Part shown: positions 1 through 7,202 of the stretch, piece after piece
Layout: each line of letters opens with the position of its first letter
How positions within the stretch are numbered: the first letter of the stretch is position 1
NCBI GenBank assembly: GCA_964439215.1
Contig: CAYTNY010000094.1
Span: 1-7,792 of the forward strand
Source: CAYTNY01 sp964439215
Lineage (GTDB): Bacteria > Oederibacteriota > PGYV01 > CAYTNY01
Length of the DNA stretch: 7,792 nt
Reading direction: 5' to 3'
Notes under the pieces: model-generated
What the model was told of the DNA's origin: nothing
The model's database searches: none
The model's input: only the letters and a program-made list of their open reading frames with translations
Translations under genes and position numbers: made by a program

Positions 1-14
1 AGGCGGTTATTTTA

Positions 15-44
15 TTGACAGTTCAGACTATTTTCTGGTATAAT
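15..44 (+). promoter_or_regulatory. sigma70 promoter of the hdr-mvh operon
   Basis: A perfect -35 box TTGACA lies at 15-20 and a perfect -10 box TATAAT at 39-44, with an 18-base spacer. TG at 36-37 makes it an extended -10 (TGGTATAAT). Transcription should start near base 51, giving a leader of about 130 bases before hdrC. No other gene lies between this promoter and hdrC, so it is the obvious promoter of the six-gene operon. Box matches are read directly; the start site is inferred from spacing. Confidence 0.85.
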
Positions 45-55
45 TTACGCAGATT

Positions 56-92
56 TTTCAGTTTCAAAGAAACATTGGTTTCTTTGCTGAAA
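56..92 (+). promoter_or_regulatory. Long hairpin in the operon leader
   Basis: TTTCAG (56-61) pairs with CTGAAA (87-92), and CAAAGAAAC (65-73) pairs with GTTTCTTTG (78-86). This gives 15 base pairs with a 3-base bulge (62-64) and a 4-base loop (ATTG). It lies early in the predicted mRNA leader. It is not directly followed by a T-run, so it is not a classical terminator. It could stabilise the 5' end of the mRNA or compete with a weaker downstream pairing, ACGG (92-95) with CCGT (109-112), which is followed after three bases by seven T (116-122). The pairing is visible; any role is inferred. Confidence 0.5.
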
Positions 93-130
93 CGGTGTTT
101 TTATACAGCCGTGAGTTTTTTTAAAACCTC

Positions 131-148
131 TTGTGATTTTATTCACAA
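131..148. promoter_or_regulatory. Inverted repeat resembling a Rex (or Crp/Fnr-family) operator
   Basis: The sequence TTGTGATTTTATTCACAA has perfect 6-base arms (TTGTGA / TCACAA) around a 6-base centre. Known Rex sites follow TTGTGAAnnnnTTCACAA, and this site differs only at the seventh base. It also fits the Crp core TGTGA-N6-TCACA. Rex is a repressor that senses the NADH/NAD+ ratio, which suits an H2- and ferredoxin-linked operon. The site lies about 80 bases downstream of the predicted transcription start, so repression would need a roadblock or a second promoter. A weak extended -10 (TGATTTTAT, 134-142) lies inside the site. Assignment to Rex rather than Crp/Fnr is inference. Confidence 0.55.
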
Positions 149-181
149 TCAAGCGGTTAAAAACCAAATAAGGAGTCTGTT

Positions 182-724
182 ATGGATAAAGAACTTTCAC
201 AACGGGTCTATGAAGAATTTTTAACATTGCCTGAAGGGGAAAAAATAGCATCGTGTATTCAGTGCGGGACGTGCAGCGGATCGTGTCCTGTCGCGAACAT
301 TATGGATTTTACTCCGAGGAGAGCCATCGGAATGCTGAAGTCCGGTGATATTGACGAAGTTTTAAAAGCTGATACAGCGTGGGTCTGCGCGTCGTGTTAC
401 TCGTGCACCGCGCGGTGTCCGAGTGAAATAAAGATAACTGACTTTATGTACCATCTAAAAAGAACAGCGGAAAAACACGGGATTAAACCCCGTAAAAGGG
501 CCGGGCTGAAACTCGCGAAAAATTTCAATAAAGTTGTGGCTGAATACGGAAGAAGTTATGAGCCGGAACTGATGATACGGCAGAATATCCCCAATGTATT
601 TAATTTTATAAAGATCGCGCCGCTCGGAATGATGCTTTTTATAAAAAAAAGAATGCCGTATTTTCCGAAAAAAATAAAAGGCGCAAAACATATAAAAAAA
701 GCTTTGAAGAACCTGGAGGCATAA
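182..724 (+). CDS. hdrC: Heterodisulfide reductase subunit C (HdrC)
   Basis: The 180-residue product has the usual HdrC length. It carries two classical [4Fe-4S] motifs of the form CxxCxxCxxxCP: C25, C28, C31, C35 and C69, C72, C75, C79. No membrane segment is evident, so it is the soluble HdrC type rather than part of a membrane HdrDE enzyme. In the family, HdrC is an electron wire carrying electrons from the FAD subunit HdrA to the catalytic subunit HdrB. The start at 182 is preceded by AAGGAG (170-175) at good spacing. It is the first gene of the operon; hdrB starts one base after its stop codon, with the hdrB ribosome site inside the end of hdrC. The C-terminal third is rich in lysine. 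The family assignment is firm because of the neighbours; alone it could be any HdrC/GlpC-like dicluster protein. Confidence 0.93.
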   Translation: MDKELSQRVYEEFLTLPEGEKIASCIQCGTCSGSCPVANIMDFTPRRAIGMLKSGDIDEVLKADTAWVCASCYSCTARCPSEIKITDFMYHLKRTAEKHGIKPRKRAGLKLAKNFNKVVAEYGRSYEPELMIRQNIPNVFNFIKIAPLGMMLFIKKRMPYFPKKIKGAKHIKKALKNLEA

Positions 725-725
725 A

Positions 726-1607
726 ATGAAAAAATATACATATTATCCCGGCTGTTCTCTGGAGGAAACCTGCAAGCCGTACGATATGTCGGTGCGCGCG
801 GTTTTTGAAAAACTGGATATAGAACTCAATGATATTGAAGACTGGAACTGCTGCGGGGCCACTCTTTCGCTTGGGGTAAATGAAAAGAGCGCGGCGTATC
901 TTTCGGCGAGAAATCTTGCGATCGCTGATAAAGCAGGAAATGATATTGCGGTGCCGTGCAGCGCCTGCTATACATCTTTAAGAAAAGCGGAAAAAACAAT
1001 GAAAGGGCAGCCGGATATTGCGGCCGCGGTTTCAAAGGAGCTGAAAGAAGAAAACCTTGAGTACACGGGGAAAGCAAAGATCCGGCATATTCTTGATATA
1101 CTTTATTCCGATCTCAGGGGCGAAATAAAGAATAAAACCGAAAAGAAACAGGAAAACATAAGGATTGCCTGTTATTACGGGTGCCAGATAACGCGCCCCG
1201 ATGGGTTTGACCACAGCGAGCGGCCCGAAACCATGGACAGGCTCATGGAGGACATAGGCGCTGTTCCTGTTGATTTTATGGCAAAAACAAAATGCTGCGC
1301 CGGTATGCTGATGCAGACAAAGGAAAACGCGGCGCTGCCCATGGTGGCGGAAGTCCTCCAATCCGCCAAAAGAGCCGGAGCAGGCATAATTGTCACAGCC
1401 TGCCCGCTGTGCATGATGAACCTGGAAAGTTATCAGTCAAAACTCAGCGGGAAATATAAAAAAGACCTTAAAATACCTGTTATGTATCTTACCCAGATTA
1501 TAGGGCTGGCCCTTGGAATTGACGGGAAGGCCCTTGGAATACCCGGGAATTTTGTGGATCCCGGAAAAGAACTTGAAAAAATATCCGGAGGTGCGGCTGA
1601 TGCCTGA
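726..1607 (+). CDS. hdrB: Heterodisulfide reductase subunit B (HdrB), catalytic
   Basis: The 293-residue product contains two cysteine-rich CCG domains. The first has C10, C42, C43, C78, C81; the second has C153, C190, C191, C226, C229. In characterised methanogen HdrB these two five-cysteine sets bind two non-cubane [4Fe-4S] clusters that cleave the CoM-S-S-CoB disulfide. Both sets are intact, which implies a working disulfide-type active site. The second CC is followed by Ala-Gly (KCCAGM). Bacteria are not known to make coenzyme B, so the real substrate here is unknown. The start is set by GGAGG at 715-719, and the last 8 bases overlap hdrA (ATG at 1600), suggesting translational coupling. 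The product is cytoplasmic with no signal peptide. Confidence 0.94.
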   Translation: MKKYTYYPGCSLEETCKPYDMSVRAVFEKLDIELNDIEDWNCCGATLSLGVNEKSAAYLSARNLAIADKAGNDIAVPCSACYTSLRKAEKTMKGQPDIAAAVSKELKEENLEYTGKAKIRHILDILYSDLRGEIKNKTEKKQENIRIACYYGCQITRPDGFDHSERPETMDRLMEDIGAVPVDFMAKTKCCAGMLMQTKENAALPMVAEVLQSAKRAGAGIIVTACPLCMMNLESYQSKLSGKYKKDLKIPVMYLTQIIGLALGIDGKALGIPGNFVDPGKELEKISGGAADA

Positions 1608-3594
1608 TAATAATAACGGCAGCCCGAGAATAGGTGTTTATGTATGTCATTGCGGTACAAATATTTCAAAAACCGTTGATGTGGAGGCTGTCGCGGAATT
1701 TGCGCGTACACTGCCCAATGTGGTGCTTGTAAAAGAATATAAATATATGTGCTCTGATCCGGGCCAGGAAATGATGAAAGAAGACGCAAAAAAAGAAGGA
1801 CTGACGCATTTTGTTGTTTCGTCCTGCTCGCCTTTAATGCATGAAAATACTTTCAGGGGAGCTGTCGCGGACGCGGGCATAAACCAGTATCTTTTTCAGA
1901 TGGCAAACATAAGAGAACACGTTTCCTGGGTAACAAAAGATAAAGCCAAGGCAACAGAAAAAGCGGAAAAACTTGTTGCCGCGGCGGTGCGCAGGGTTGT
2001 AAGGCACAAGCCGCTTCAGGAAACAGAGGTGGATGTAAATCCGGCAACGCTTGTAATCGGAGGCGGGATAGCGGGGATAGAAGCGGCTCTTACCATAGCA
2101 AACGCGGGTAAAAAGGTTTATCTTGTTGAAAAGGAACCGACAATAGGCGGGCATATGGCAAAGTTTGACAAAACATTTCCTACGCTTGACTGTGCGGCCT
2201 GCATACTCACGCCGAAAATGGTGGCAGTAAACCAGAACAAGAACATTGAGCTTATGACGCTCTCTGAAGTTGAGGAAGTAAAAGGATATATCGGGAATTT
2301 CAGGGCAAAAATAAAAAAGAAGGCGCGCTATGTTGATGAGAAGAACTGCACGGGATGCGGCGACTGCGAAAAATTCTGCCCCGTGAAAAATATTCCGGCG
2401 GAATTTGAGGAGGGCCTCTCAATGCGCAAAGCGATCTACAGGCCTTTTCCGCAGGCGGTCCCGAGTGTTTACGCGATTGATATGGAACACTGCAAAAAAT
2501 GCGGTGTATGCGTGAAAAAATGCGGCAAGAACGCAATTGATCTTGAAATGCAGGATACTTTTGTGGAAATTGAAGTGGGCAATATAATAACAGCCACAGG
2601 CTTTAATACATTCAGCGATAAAAAGCACCTTGAACGCTACGGCTACGGCATATATGACAATGTGCTGACAGCTCTTGAGTTTGAAAGATATACGCACGCT
2701 TCGGGTCCTACGGGAGGAAAAGTGGTTCTTAAGGACGGCAGCCTTCCGAAGGCAGTCGCGATAGTTCACTGCGTAGGGAGCAGGGACAAGCATACGAATG
2801 AACATTGTTCGCGGGTATGTTGCATGTATTCCGCGAAATTTGCCCATCTTGTAAAAGAAAAAGCCCCTGAAGCGGAGGTATATAATCTTTACATTGATAT
2901 GAGGGCGTTCGGAAAAGGATACGAGGAGTTTTACAACAAGGTGCTCAGCGAAGGTGTTCATTTTATAAGAGGAAAAGGCGCGGAAGTAACGGATATACCT
3001 GAAATTAAGGAAGAAGACGGAAAGCTTATAGTGAAAGTTGAGGATACGCTTTTAGGCAGGGTTAGAAGACTTCCGGTTGATATGGTTCTGCTTTCAACAG
3101 GGCTTGAACACAATAAAACAGCGGATGAACTTGCCGGAAAAATGCAGCTGTCAAGAAGCAGGGACGGATTTTTTCTGGAAAAGCACCCGAAACTTGCGCC
3201 GGTTGATACGGCGTCGGACGGCATCTATCTTGCCGGCGCCTGTCAGGGGCCGAAAGACATACCTGACACGGTTGCGCAGGCAGCCGCGGCAGCCGCGCAG
3301 GTCCTTATGAATATAAACAAAGGGAAAGTTAAAATGGAGCCTGTCACATCATCTGTGGACAGTGAAAAATGCGCGGGATGCAGGCTCTGCATCAGTGTAT
3401 GCCCTTATCAGGCAATAGAATTTAACGAAGAAAAGAAAGCGTCTGAAGTCGTTGAGGCGATGTGCAAAGGATGCGGCACCTGTGTTGCGGTGTGCCCGTC
3501 CGGCGCGGCTGTGCAGAAAGGCTATCTTGACGAGCAGATATTCCAGGAAATTGAAGGTATTCTTAATATAAAAGAAAAAATAAAAACAAAATAA
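1600..3594 (+). CDS. hdrA: Heterodisulfide reductase subunit A (HdrA), FAD/iron-sulfur bifurcating subunit
   Basis: Starting at the ATG at 1600 gives 664 residues, normal for HdrA. An upstream in-frame ATG at 1513 would run 95 bases into hdrB, and GGAGGT (1587-1592) supports 1600. Domains in order: an N-terminal cluster domain with C16, C18, C51, C76; a Rossmann FAD motif GGGIAG (154-159); the HdrA signature around FPTLDCAACILTPKM with C198 and C201; an inserted ferredoxin (C250, C253, C256, C260 and C298, C301, C304, C308, the last followed by G instead of P); the thioredoxin-reductase-like region; and a C-terminal ferredoxin (C591, C594, C597, C601 and C622, C625, C628, C632). In the known complex, the FAD splits hydrogenase electrons between ferredoxin and HdrB. 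No in-frame TGA is present, so the selenocysteine found in some HdrA is absent. Cytoplasmic. Confidence 0.95.
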   Translation: MPDNNNGSPRIGVYVCHCGTNISKTVDVEAVAEFARTLPNVVLVKEYKYMCSDPGQEMMKEDAKKEGLTHFVVSSCSPLMHENTFRGAVADAGINQYLFQMANIREHVSWVTKDKAKATEKAEKLVAAAVRRVVRHKPLQETEVDVNPATLVIGGGIAGIEAALTIANAGKKVYLVEKEPTIGGHMAKFDKTFPTLDCAACILTPKMVAVNQNKNIELMTLSEVEEVKGYIGNFRAKIKKKARYVDEKNCTGCGDCEKFCPVKNIPAEFEEGLSMRKAIYRPFPQAVPSVYAIDMEHCKKCGVCVKKCGKNAIDLEMQDTFVEIEVGNIITATGFNTFSDKKHLERYGYGIYDNVLTALEFERYTHASGPTGGKVVLKDGSLPKAVAIVHCVGSRDKHTNEHCSRVCCMYSAKFAHLVKEKAPEAEVYNLYIDMRAFGKGYEEFYNKVLSEGVHFIRGKGAEVTDIPEIKEEDGKLIVKVEDTLLGRVRRLPVDMVLLSTGLEHNKTADELAGKMQLSRSRDGFFLEKHPKLAPVDTASDGIYLAGACQGPKDIPDTVAQAAAAAAQVLMNINKGKVKMEPVTSSVDSEKCAGCRLCISVCPYQAIEFNEEKKASEVVEAMCKGCGTCVAVCPSGAAVQKGYLDEQIFQEIEGILNIKEKIKTK

Positions 3595-3613
3595 GACAAA
3601 CGGAGGCGTAAAA

Positions 3614-4048
3614 ATGACTGATGATTTTGAACCGAGGATAGTTGCGTTCCTTTGCAAGTGGTGTTCCTATACCGGTGCGGATCTTGCGGGAACGTCAAGA
3701 ATAGAATATCCCGCGAATGTTGTACCCATAAAAGTAATGTGTTCCGGCAGGGTTGACCCTACTTTTGTACTTAAAGCGTTTTCTGACGGCGCTGACGGAG
3801 TTCTGATATGCGGGTGTCATCCGGGCGACTGCCATTATAACATAGGGAACTATAACATGCAGAAAAGAGTTCCGTTTATAAAAAGCCTTATAAAAGGAAT
3901 GGGCATTGAAGAGGAAAGATTCCGGCTTGAATGGGTATCCGCGGCTGAAGGCGATAAATTTGCCGAGGTAGTCGGCGATATAACGGAGAAACTGAAGCAG
4001 CTCGGGCCTCTGAATTTCAAGGATGCAAAAGAGGAGGTTGTAAAATGA
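3614..4048 (+). CDS. mvhD: F420-non-reducing hydrogenase iron-sulfur subunit D (MvhD)
   Basis: The 144-residue product matches the MvhD/FlpD family: C14-x2-C17 (CKWCSY), C43 (MCSGRV), and C66, C68, C73 in the CGCHPGDCHY motif. In methanogens this small protein carries a [2Fe-2S] cluster and links the hydrogenase MvhAG to HdrA. Its position between hdrA and mvhG fits that adaptor role. The start at 3614 has GGAGG (3602-3606) seven bases upstream. The 19-base gap after hdrA is the largest within the six-gene operon. The stop overlaps the mvhG start as ATGA (4045-4048). The residues after about 120 form a charged helical tail. The call is firm. Confidence 0.94.
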   Translation: MTDDFEPRIVAFLCKWCSYTGADLAGTSRIEYPANVVPIKVMCSGRVDPTFVLKAFSDGADGVLICGCHPGDCHYNIGNYNMQKRVPFIKSLIKGMGIEEERFRLEWVSAAEGDKFAEVVGDITEKLKQLGPLNFKDAKEEVVK

Positions 4049-5007
4049 GCGGCAAAAAGAAACTTAATCTTGCCATATACTGGGCAGGCTCCTGCGGGGG
4101 ATGCGATGTATCAATTCTTGATATAGACGAGAAGATACTTGATGTTGCCGAGGCAGCGGACATAAAATTCTGGCCGATAGCAATGGATTTCAAGGTAAGC
4201 GACGTTGAAGCGCTGAAAGACGGGGAAATAGACGCCTGCCTTTTCAACGGGTGCATCCGCAATTCCGAACAAAAGCACATGGCGCAGCTTTTGAGAAAAA
4301 AATCAAAGCTGCTTGTTGCCTACGGCTCCTGCGCTTATCTGGGCGGAATACCCGGCATGGCTAATTTTGTTAAAAAGGAAGGCATTTTAGAGCGGGTTTA
4401 CAGAACCTGCGAATCCTGCGAGCCTGAGGGCGTTTATCCCGAGCCTGAGAGCAGTGTTCCCGAGGGAGATGTGGAAATACCCGTAATGGATGAATTTGTA
4501 AAATCACTCGCGCAGGTTGTGGATGTTGATTATTACCTGCCGGGGTGCCCTCCGACGCTTGAAATAATAGACACTGCCATAAACGCCATTGTCACAGGGA
4601 AACTTCCTCCCAAAGGCGCTGTTATAGCGGGCGCGAAGAATTTATGCGAGGAATGTACACGCGAAAAAAAGGATGAAAAGTCGGTAAAACAGTTTTTCAG
4701 GCCCCATATGATAAAACCTGACCCGAAACAGTGTCTTTTGGAACAGGGTATATTCTGTATGGGCCCCGTAACAAAAGGAGGATGCGGAGCGAAATGCACC
4801 GTTGGCGCGGCTATGCCGTGCAGAGGATGTTTTGGCCCCGCGGAAGGCGTTGAGGATATGGGAGCGAAAATGATATCAGCAGCGGCGTCTGTAATAGATT
4901 CCGATGATCCGGAGGAAATAAAAAAAATAACGGAGACAATACCTGATATTGCCGGGACCATATACAGATTCAATCTTCCGGTATCACTCTTAAGGAGGGC
5001 AAAATAA
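4045..5007 (+). CDS. mvhG: [NiFe]-hydrogenase small subunit (MvhG-type, group 3c)
   Basis: The 320-residue product is a hydrogenase small subunit. It has the proximal-cluster cysteines C17, C20 (CGGCD), C96 (GSCA) and C168 (PGCPP). Further cysteines at C201, C204, C230, C238, C247, C251, C259 and C262 are enough for two more [4Fe-4S] clusters. It passes electrons from the Ni-Fe site in MvhA toward MvhD. There is no twin-arginine signal peptide, so the enzyme is cytoplasmic, as expected for group 3. An acidic, proline-rich stretch (about residues 122-142), containing C122 and C125, separates the C96 and C168 regions. The start is preceded by GAGGAGG (4031-4037) and overlaps the mvhD stop; its own stop shares one base with the mvhA start. 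The group 3c assignment rests on the neighbours and family resemblance. Confidence 0.94.
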   Translation: MSGKKKLNLAIYWAGSCGGCDVSILDIDEKILDVAEAADIKFWPIAMDFKVSDVEALKDGEIDACLFNGCIRNSEQKHMAQLLRKKSKLLVAYGSCAYLGGIPGMANFVKKEGILERVYRTCESCEPEGVYPEPESSVPEGDVEIPVMDEFVKSLAQVVDVDYYLPGCPPTLEIIDTAINAIVTGKLPPKGAVIAGAKNLCEECTREKKDEKSVKQFFRPHMIKPDPKQCLLEQGIFCMGPVTKGGCGAKCTVGAAMPCRGCFGPAEGVEDMGAKMISAAASVIDSDDPEEIKKITETIPDIAGTIYRFNLPVSLLRRAK

Positions 5008-6467
5008 TGAAAAAAATAACCATTGACCCCATTACAAGGCTTGAGGGGCACGGCAAGATAGAGATATTTCTGAATGACAGCGGGGCCGTTGAGAACGCTT
5101 ATCTTCAGATACCCGAGCTCAGGGGGTTTGAAAAATTCTGTGAAGGCAGGCCTGCCGAGGAAATGCCGAGAATTGTTCCTAAAATATGCGGTGTATGCCC
5201 GGGAGTGCACCATCTTGCGAGCGCAAAAGCCGTTGATGAAGTTTATAAGGTAAAGGTCCCTTCCGCGGGAAAAAAATTAAGGCAGCTTTTTTATCAGGCG
5301 CATAATTTTCATTCGCATACCGCGCATTTTTACGCGCTTGCCGCGCCTGATTTTGTGGTCGGCCCCGCGGCGGATAAGGCGGAAAGAAATATTCTCGGAG
5401 TTATCGCGAAAGTCGGTCTTGACGCGGGAAAAAAAGTAATAGAGTCAAGGTCAAAGGCCCAGAAAATCCAGGCAATGTTCGGGCATCAGACGCATATGAC
5501 CATGGCGATACCCGGCGGTGTTTCAAAAGGGCTGAACAAAGAGCAGGTTGATACAATAAAGGAATGGGCGGACGATCTTCTGGAGTTCGCGAAATTCACG
5601 AATAAAATATTTGAAGATGTGGTTCTCAAGAACAAAGAGTACGTTGATCTTATAACAAGCGGGCCGTTTAAACTGGTTACAAACTACATGGGGCTTGTTG
5701 ATGAGAATAACAAAATGAATATGTACGACGGAAAAGTCAGGGTGGTTGACCACGAAGGCGGAGAAATGTACAAGTTCGGCCCGGAAAATTACCTGGATTA
5801 CATTGCGGAACATTCAGAGAAATGGTCGTATCTGAAGTTCGCCTACCTTAAAAAACAGGGCTGGAAAGGGCTTGTGGACGGGCCGGGCTGTTCTTTTGCG
5901 ACGGTTGCGCCCATGGGGAGGCTGAATGCCTGCGACGGCATGGCAACACCCCTTGCGCAGGCTGAATACGAAAAGCTGTTTTCCACGCTCGGCGGAAAAC
6001 CCGTGCATAATATACTTGCCCAGCACTGGGCAAGGGTCATAGAGATGATATATTTCGCGGAGAATCTGAAAGAACTCGCGAATGACGAGGAAATACTCTC
6101 GGATGATTACAGGACAATACCAAATCAGACGCCGTCCGAAGGCGTCGGTATTGTTGAAGCGCAGAGAGGCACTCTGATACATCATTACAAAACAGATTCA
6201 GACGGCATGATCCGGAAAGCGAACATAATAGTCGCGACTGCTTTTAATTATGCCAATATGAATATGGGAATAAGGAACGCCGCAAAGGCGCTGGTGGAAA
6301 AAGAAGGAAAGATAAATGACGGCATTCTGAATATGGTGGAGATGGCGTTCCGCACCTATGACCCGTGCTTTGGATGCGCCACGCATTCGCTTCCGGGGGA
6401 TATGCCTTTGATTGTGAACATAAGAAACGCGGGCGGAGACATAGTTGAAAAGATACGAAGAGACTGA
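5007..6467 (+). CDS. mvhA: [NiFe]-hydrogenase large subunit (MvhA-type, group 3c)
   Basis: The 486-residue product carries the Ni-Fe site that splits H2. The N-terminal motif is CGVCPGVHH (C61, C64, H68) and the C-terminal motif is DPCFGCATH (C454, C457, H460), giving all four metal-binding cysteines. An EAQRG motif near residues 384-388 supplies the conserved arginine (R387) found in EAPRG in many relatives. The residue two before C61 is Lys rather than the usual Arg. A 26-residue tail follows H460, so the protein should be made as a precursor cleaved after H460, consistent with the protease gene downstream. AAGGAGG (4992-4998) precedes the start, which overlaps the mvhG stop by one base (TAATG). 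It is the last gene before a strong terminator. Confidence 0.95.
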   Translation: MKKITIDPITRLEGHGKIEIFLNDSGAVENAYLQIPELRGFEKFCEGRPAEEMPRIVPKICGVCPGVHHLASAKAVDEVYKVKVPSAGKKLRQLFYQAHNFHSHTAHFYALAAPDFVVGPAADKAERNILGVIAKVGLDAGKKVIESRSKAQKIQAMFGHQTHMTMAIPGGVSKGLNKEQVDTIKEWADDLLEFAKFTNKIFEDVVLKNKEYVDLITSGPFKLVTNYMGLVDENNKMNMYDGKVRVVDHEGGEMYKFGPENYLDYIAEHSEKWSYLKFAYLKKQGWKGLVDGPGCSFATVAPMGRLNACDGMATPLAQAEYEKLFSTLGGKPVHNILAQHWARVIEMIYFAENLKELANDEEILSDDYRTIPNQTPSEGVGIVEAQRGTLIHHYKTDSDGMIRKANIIVATAFNYANMNMGIRNAAKALVEKEGKINDGILNMVEMAFRTYDPCFGCATHSLPGDMPLIVNIRNAGGDIVEKIRRD

Positions 6468-6485
6468 AAAAAACAGCGCAGAACC

Positions 6486-6519
6486 AAAAGGGCGGTTGAA
6501 AAAAAACCGCCCTTTTTTT
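6486..6519 (+). terminator. Intrinsic terminator after mvhA
   Basis: GGGCGGTT (6490-6497) pairs with AACCGCCC (6505-6512) around a 7-base A-rich loop and is followed by seven T (6513-6519). Four A before the stem (6486-6489) can pair with the T-run and extend it, so it could also act weakly on the other strand. It lies 18 bases after the mvhA stop and only 26 bases before the protease gene, so the protease depends on read-through or its own promoter. I see no convincing promoter between them. Confidence 0.92.
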
Positions 6520-6545
6520 CTGCTTTTAAAAAAGAGGCCGGAGAA

Positions 6546-7004
6546 ATGAAGCTGTTGATACTGGGAATGGGAAATTCAATACTGTCTGATGACGCGGCGG
6601 GGCTTCATGCCGCCAAAATGCTTTATGACGAAACAGCCGGCGCGGGCGGCGTTGAACTGAAACTGGCGGAAACCGGAGGGATGAATCTGCTGGACATGAT
6701 AAGGGATTATGACAGTCTGTTCGTTATTGACTCCATAAAAACAGGCAGCTATCCGCCGGGAATGGTTGTTGAAATTGATTTTGAAAGCAAAATCGGTTCG
6801 CATAGAATTCTTTCATCCCACGACATAAGTATTTTTGAGGCGGTTAATATAGGCAGGCAGACAGGTATAAAAATGCCTGAAACTATCAGGATATTCGGAA
6901 TTGAAATAATAAATAACGAAGAATTCGGCGAAAAAATGTCGCCTGAAATAATGTCAAAAATGAATGATATTGTAAAACAGATAAAAAAAGAGATCCTGTT
7001 ATAA
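6546..7004 (+). CDS. Hydrogenase maturation endopeptidase (HyaD/HycI family)
   Basis: The 152-residue product begins with the family motif GMGNSILSDDAAG (residues 7-19). The three residues expected to sense nickel in the precursor are present: D16, D62 (VIDSIKTG) and H92 (SSHD), closely matching E16, D62 and H93 of E. coli HybD. Such enzymes cut the large-subunit precursor after the His of DPCxxCxxH once nickel is inserted. The natural target here is the 26-residue tail of MvhA encoded just upstream. AGAGG (6533-6537) is the likely ribosome site; the nearer GGAG (6540-6543) sits too close to the ATG. The gene is separated from mvhA by the terminator, so it is probably expressed at a lower level. 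No other maturation genes (hypA-F) are in the window. A specific gene name is not justified. Confidence 0.9.
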   Translation: MKLLILGMGNSILSDDAAGLHAAKMLYDETAGAGGVELKLAETGGMNLLDMIRDYDSLFVIDSIKTGSYPPGMVVEIDFESKIGSHRILSSHDISIFEAVNIGRQTGIKMPETIRIFGIEIINNEEFGEKMSPEIMSKMNDIVKQIKKEILL

Positions 7005-7156
7005 CCTAAAGCTGTAATATTTTATCTGAATAATTAATGCGGCAGGGGAATAATAATTATATTTAGTGGTTTTTTTGTCAGGAAATAATATTAAAAAGCC
7101 TTATTTTCAGTGATTTTATTGCGTTTGCGGAAGGTTTTTTTTTATAAAAAAAATAC

Positions 7157-7185
7157 TTGACAAAATAACCATTATATTGTACTAT
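7157..7185 (+). promoter_or_regulatory. Probable sigma70 promoter with A/T UP-like tract
   Basis: TTGACA (7157-7162) is followed by an optimal 17-base spacer and TACTAT (7180-7185), four of six matches to the -10 consensus. An A-tract (7146-7153) directly upstream resembles an UP element. Transcription should start near 7192, about ten bases before the hairpin at 7203-7260 and about 180 bases before the next gene. It could drive a small RNA, the 100-residue gene, or both. Confidence 0.65.
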
Positions 7186-7202
7186 TTTAAATGTAAACAA
7201 TA

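Noticed and set aside
56..181. Known riboswitch in the operon leader
   Set aside because: The leader shows a simple hairpin and an operator-like palindrome but no conserved core of any riboswitch I know.
15..224. Open frame of 69 codons across the leader
   Set aside because: It overlaps the promoter, the predicted transcription start and the first codons of hdrC, and has no ribosome site.
1513..1599. Upstream start extending HdrA by 29 residues
   Set aside because: It would lie wholly inside hdrB and lacks a ribosome site; the ATG at 1600 has GGAGGT at proper spacing and begins the conserved N-terminal domain at the usual place.
1600..3594. Selenocysteine form of HdrA
   Set aside because: No in-frame TGA occurs; Cys codons occupy the cluster positions.
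4533..5213. Long open frame on the minus strand (226 codons)
   Set aside because: It lies opposite mvhG and mvhA, which have clear family motifs; its translation shows no recognisable domain and it is a shadow of codon bias.
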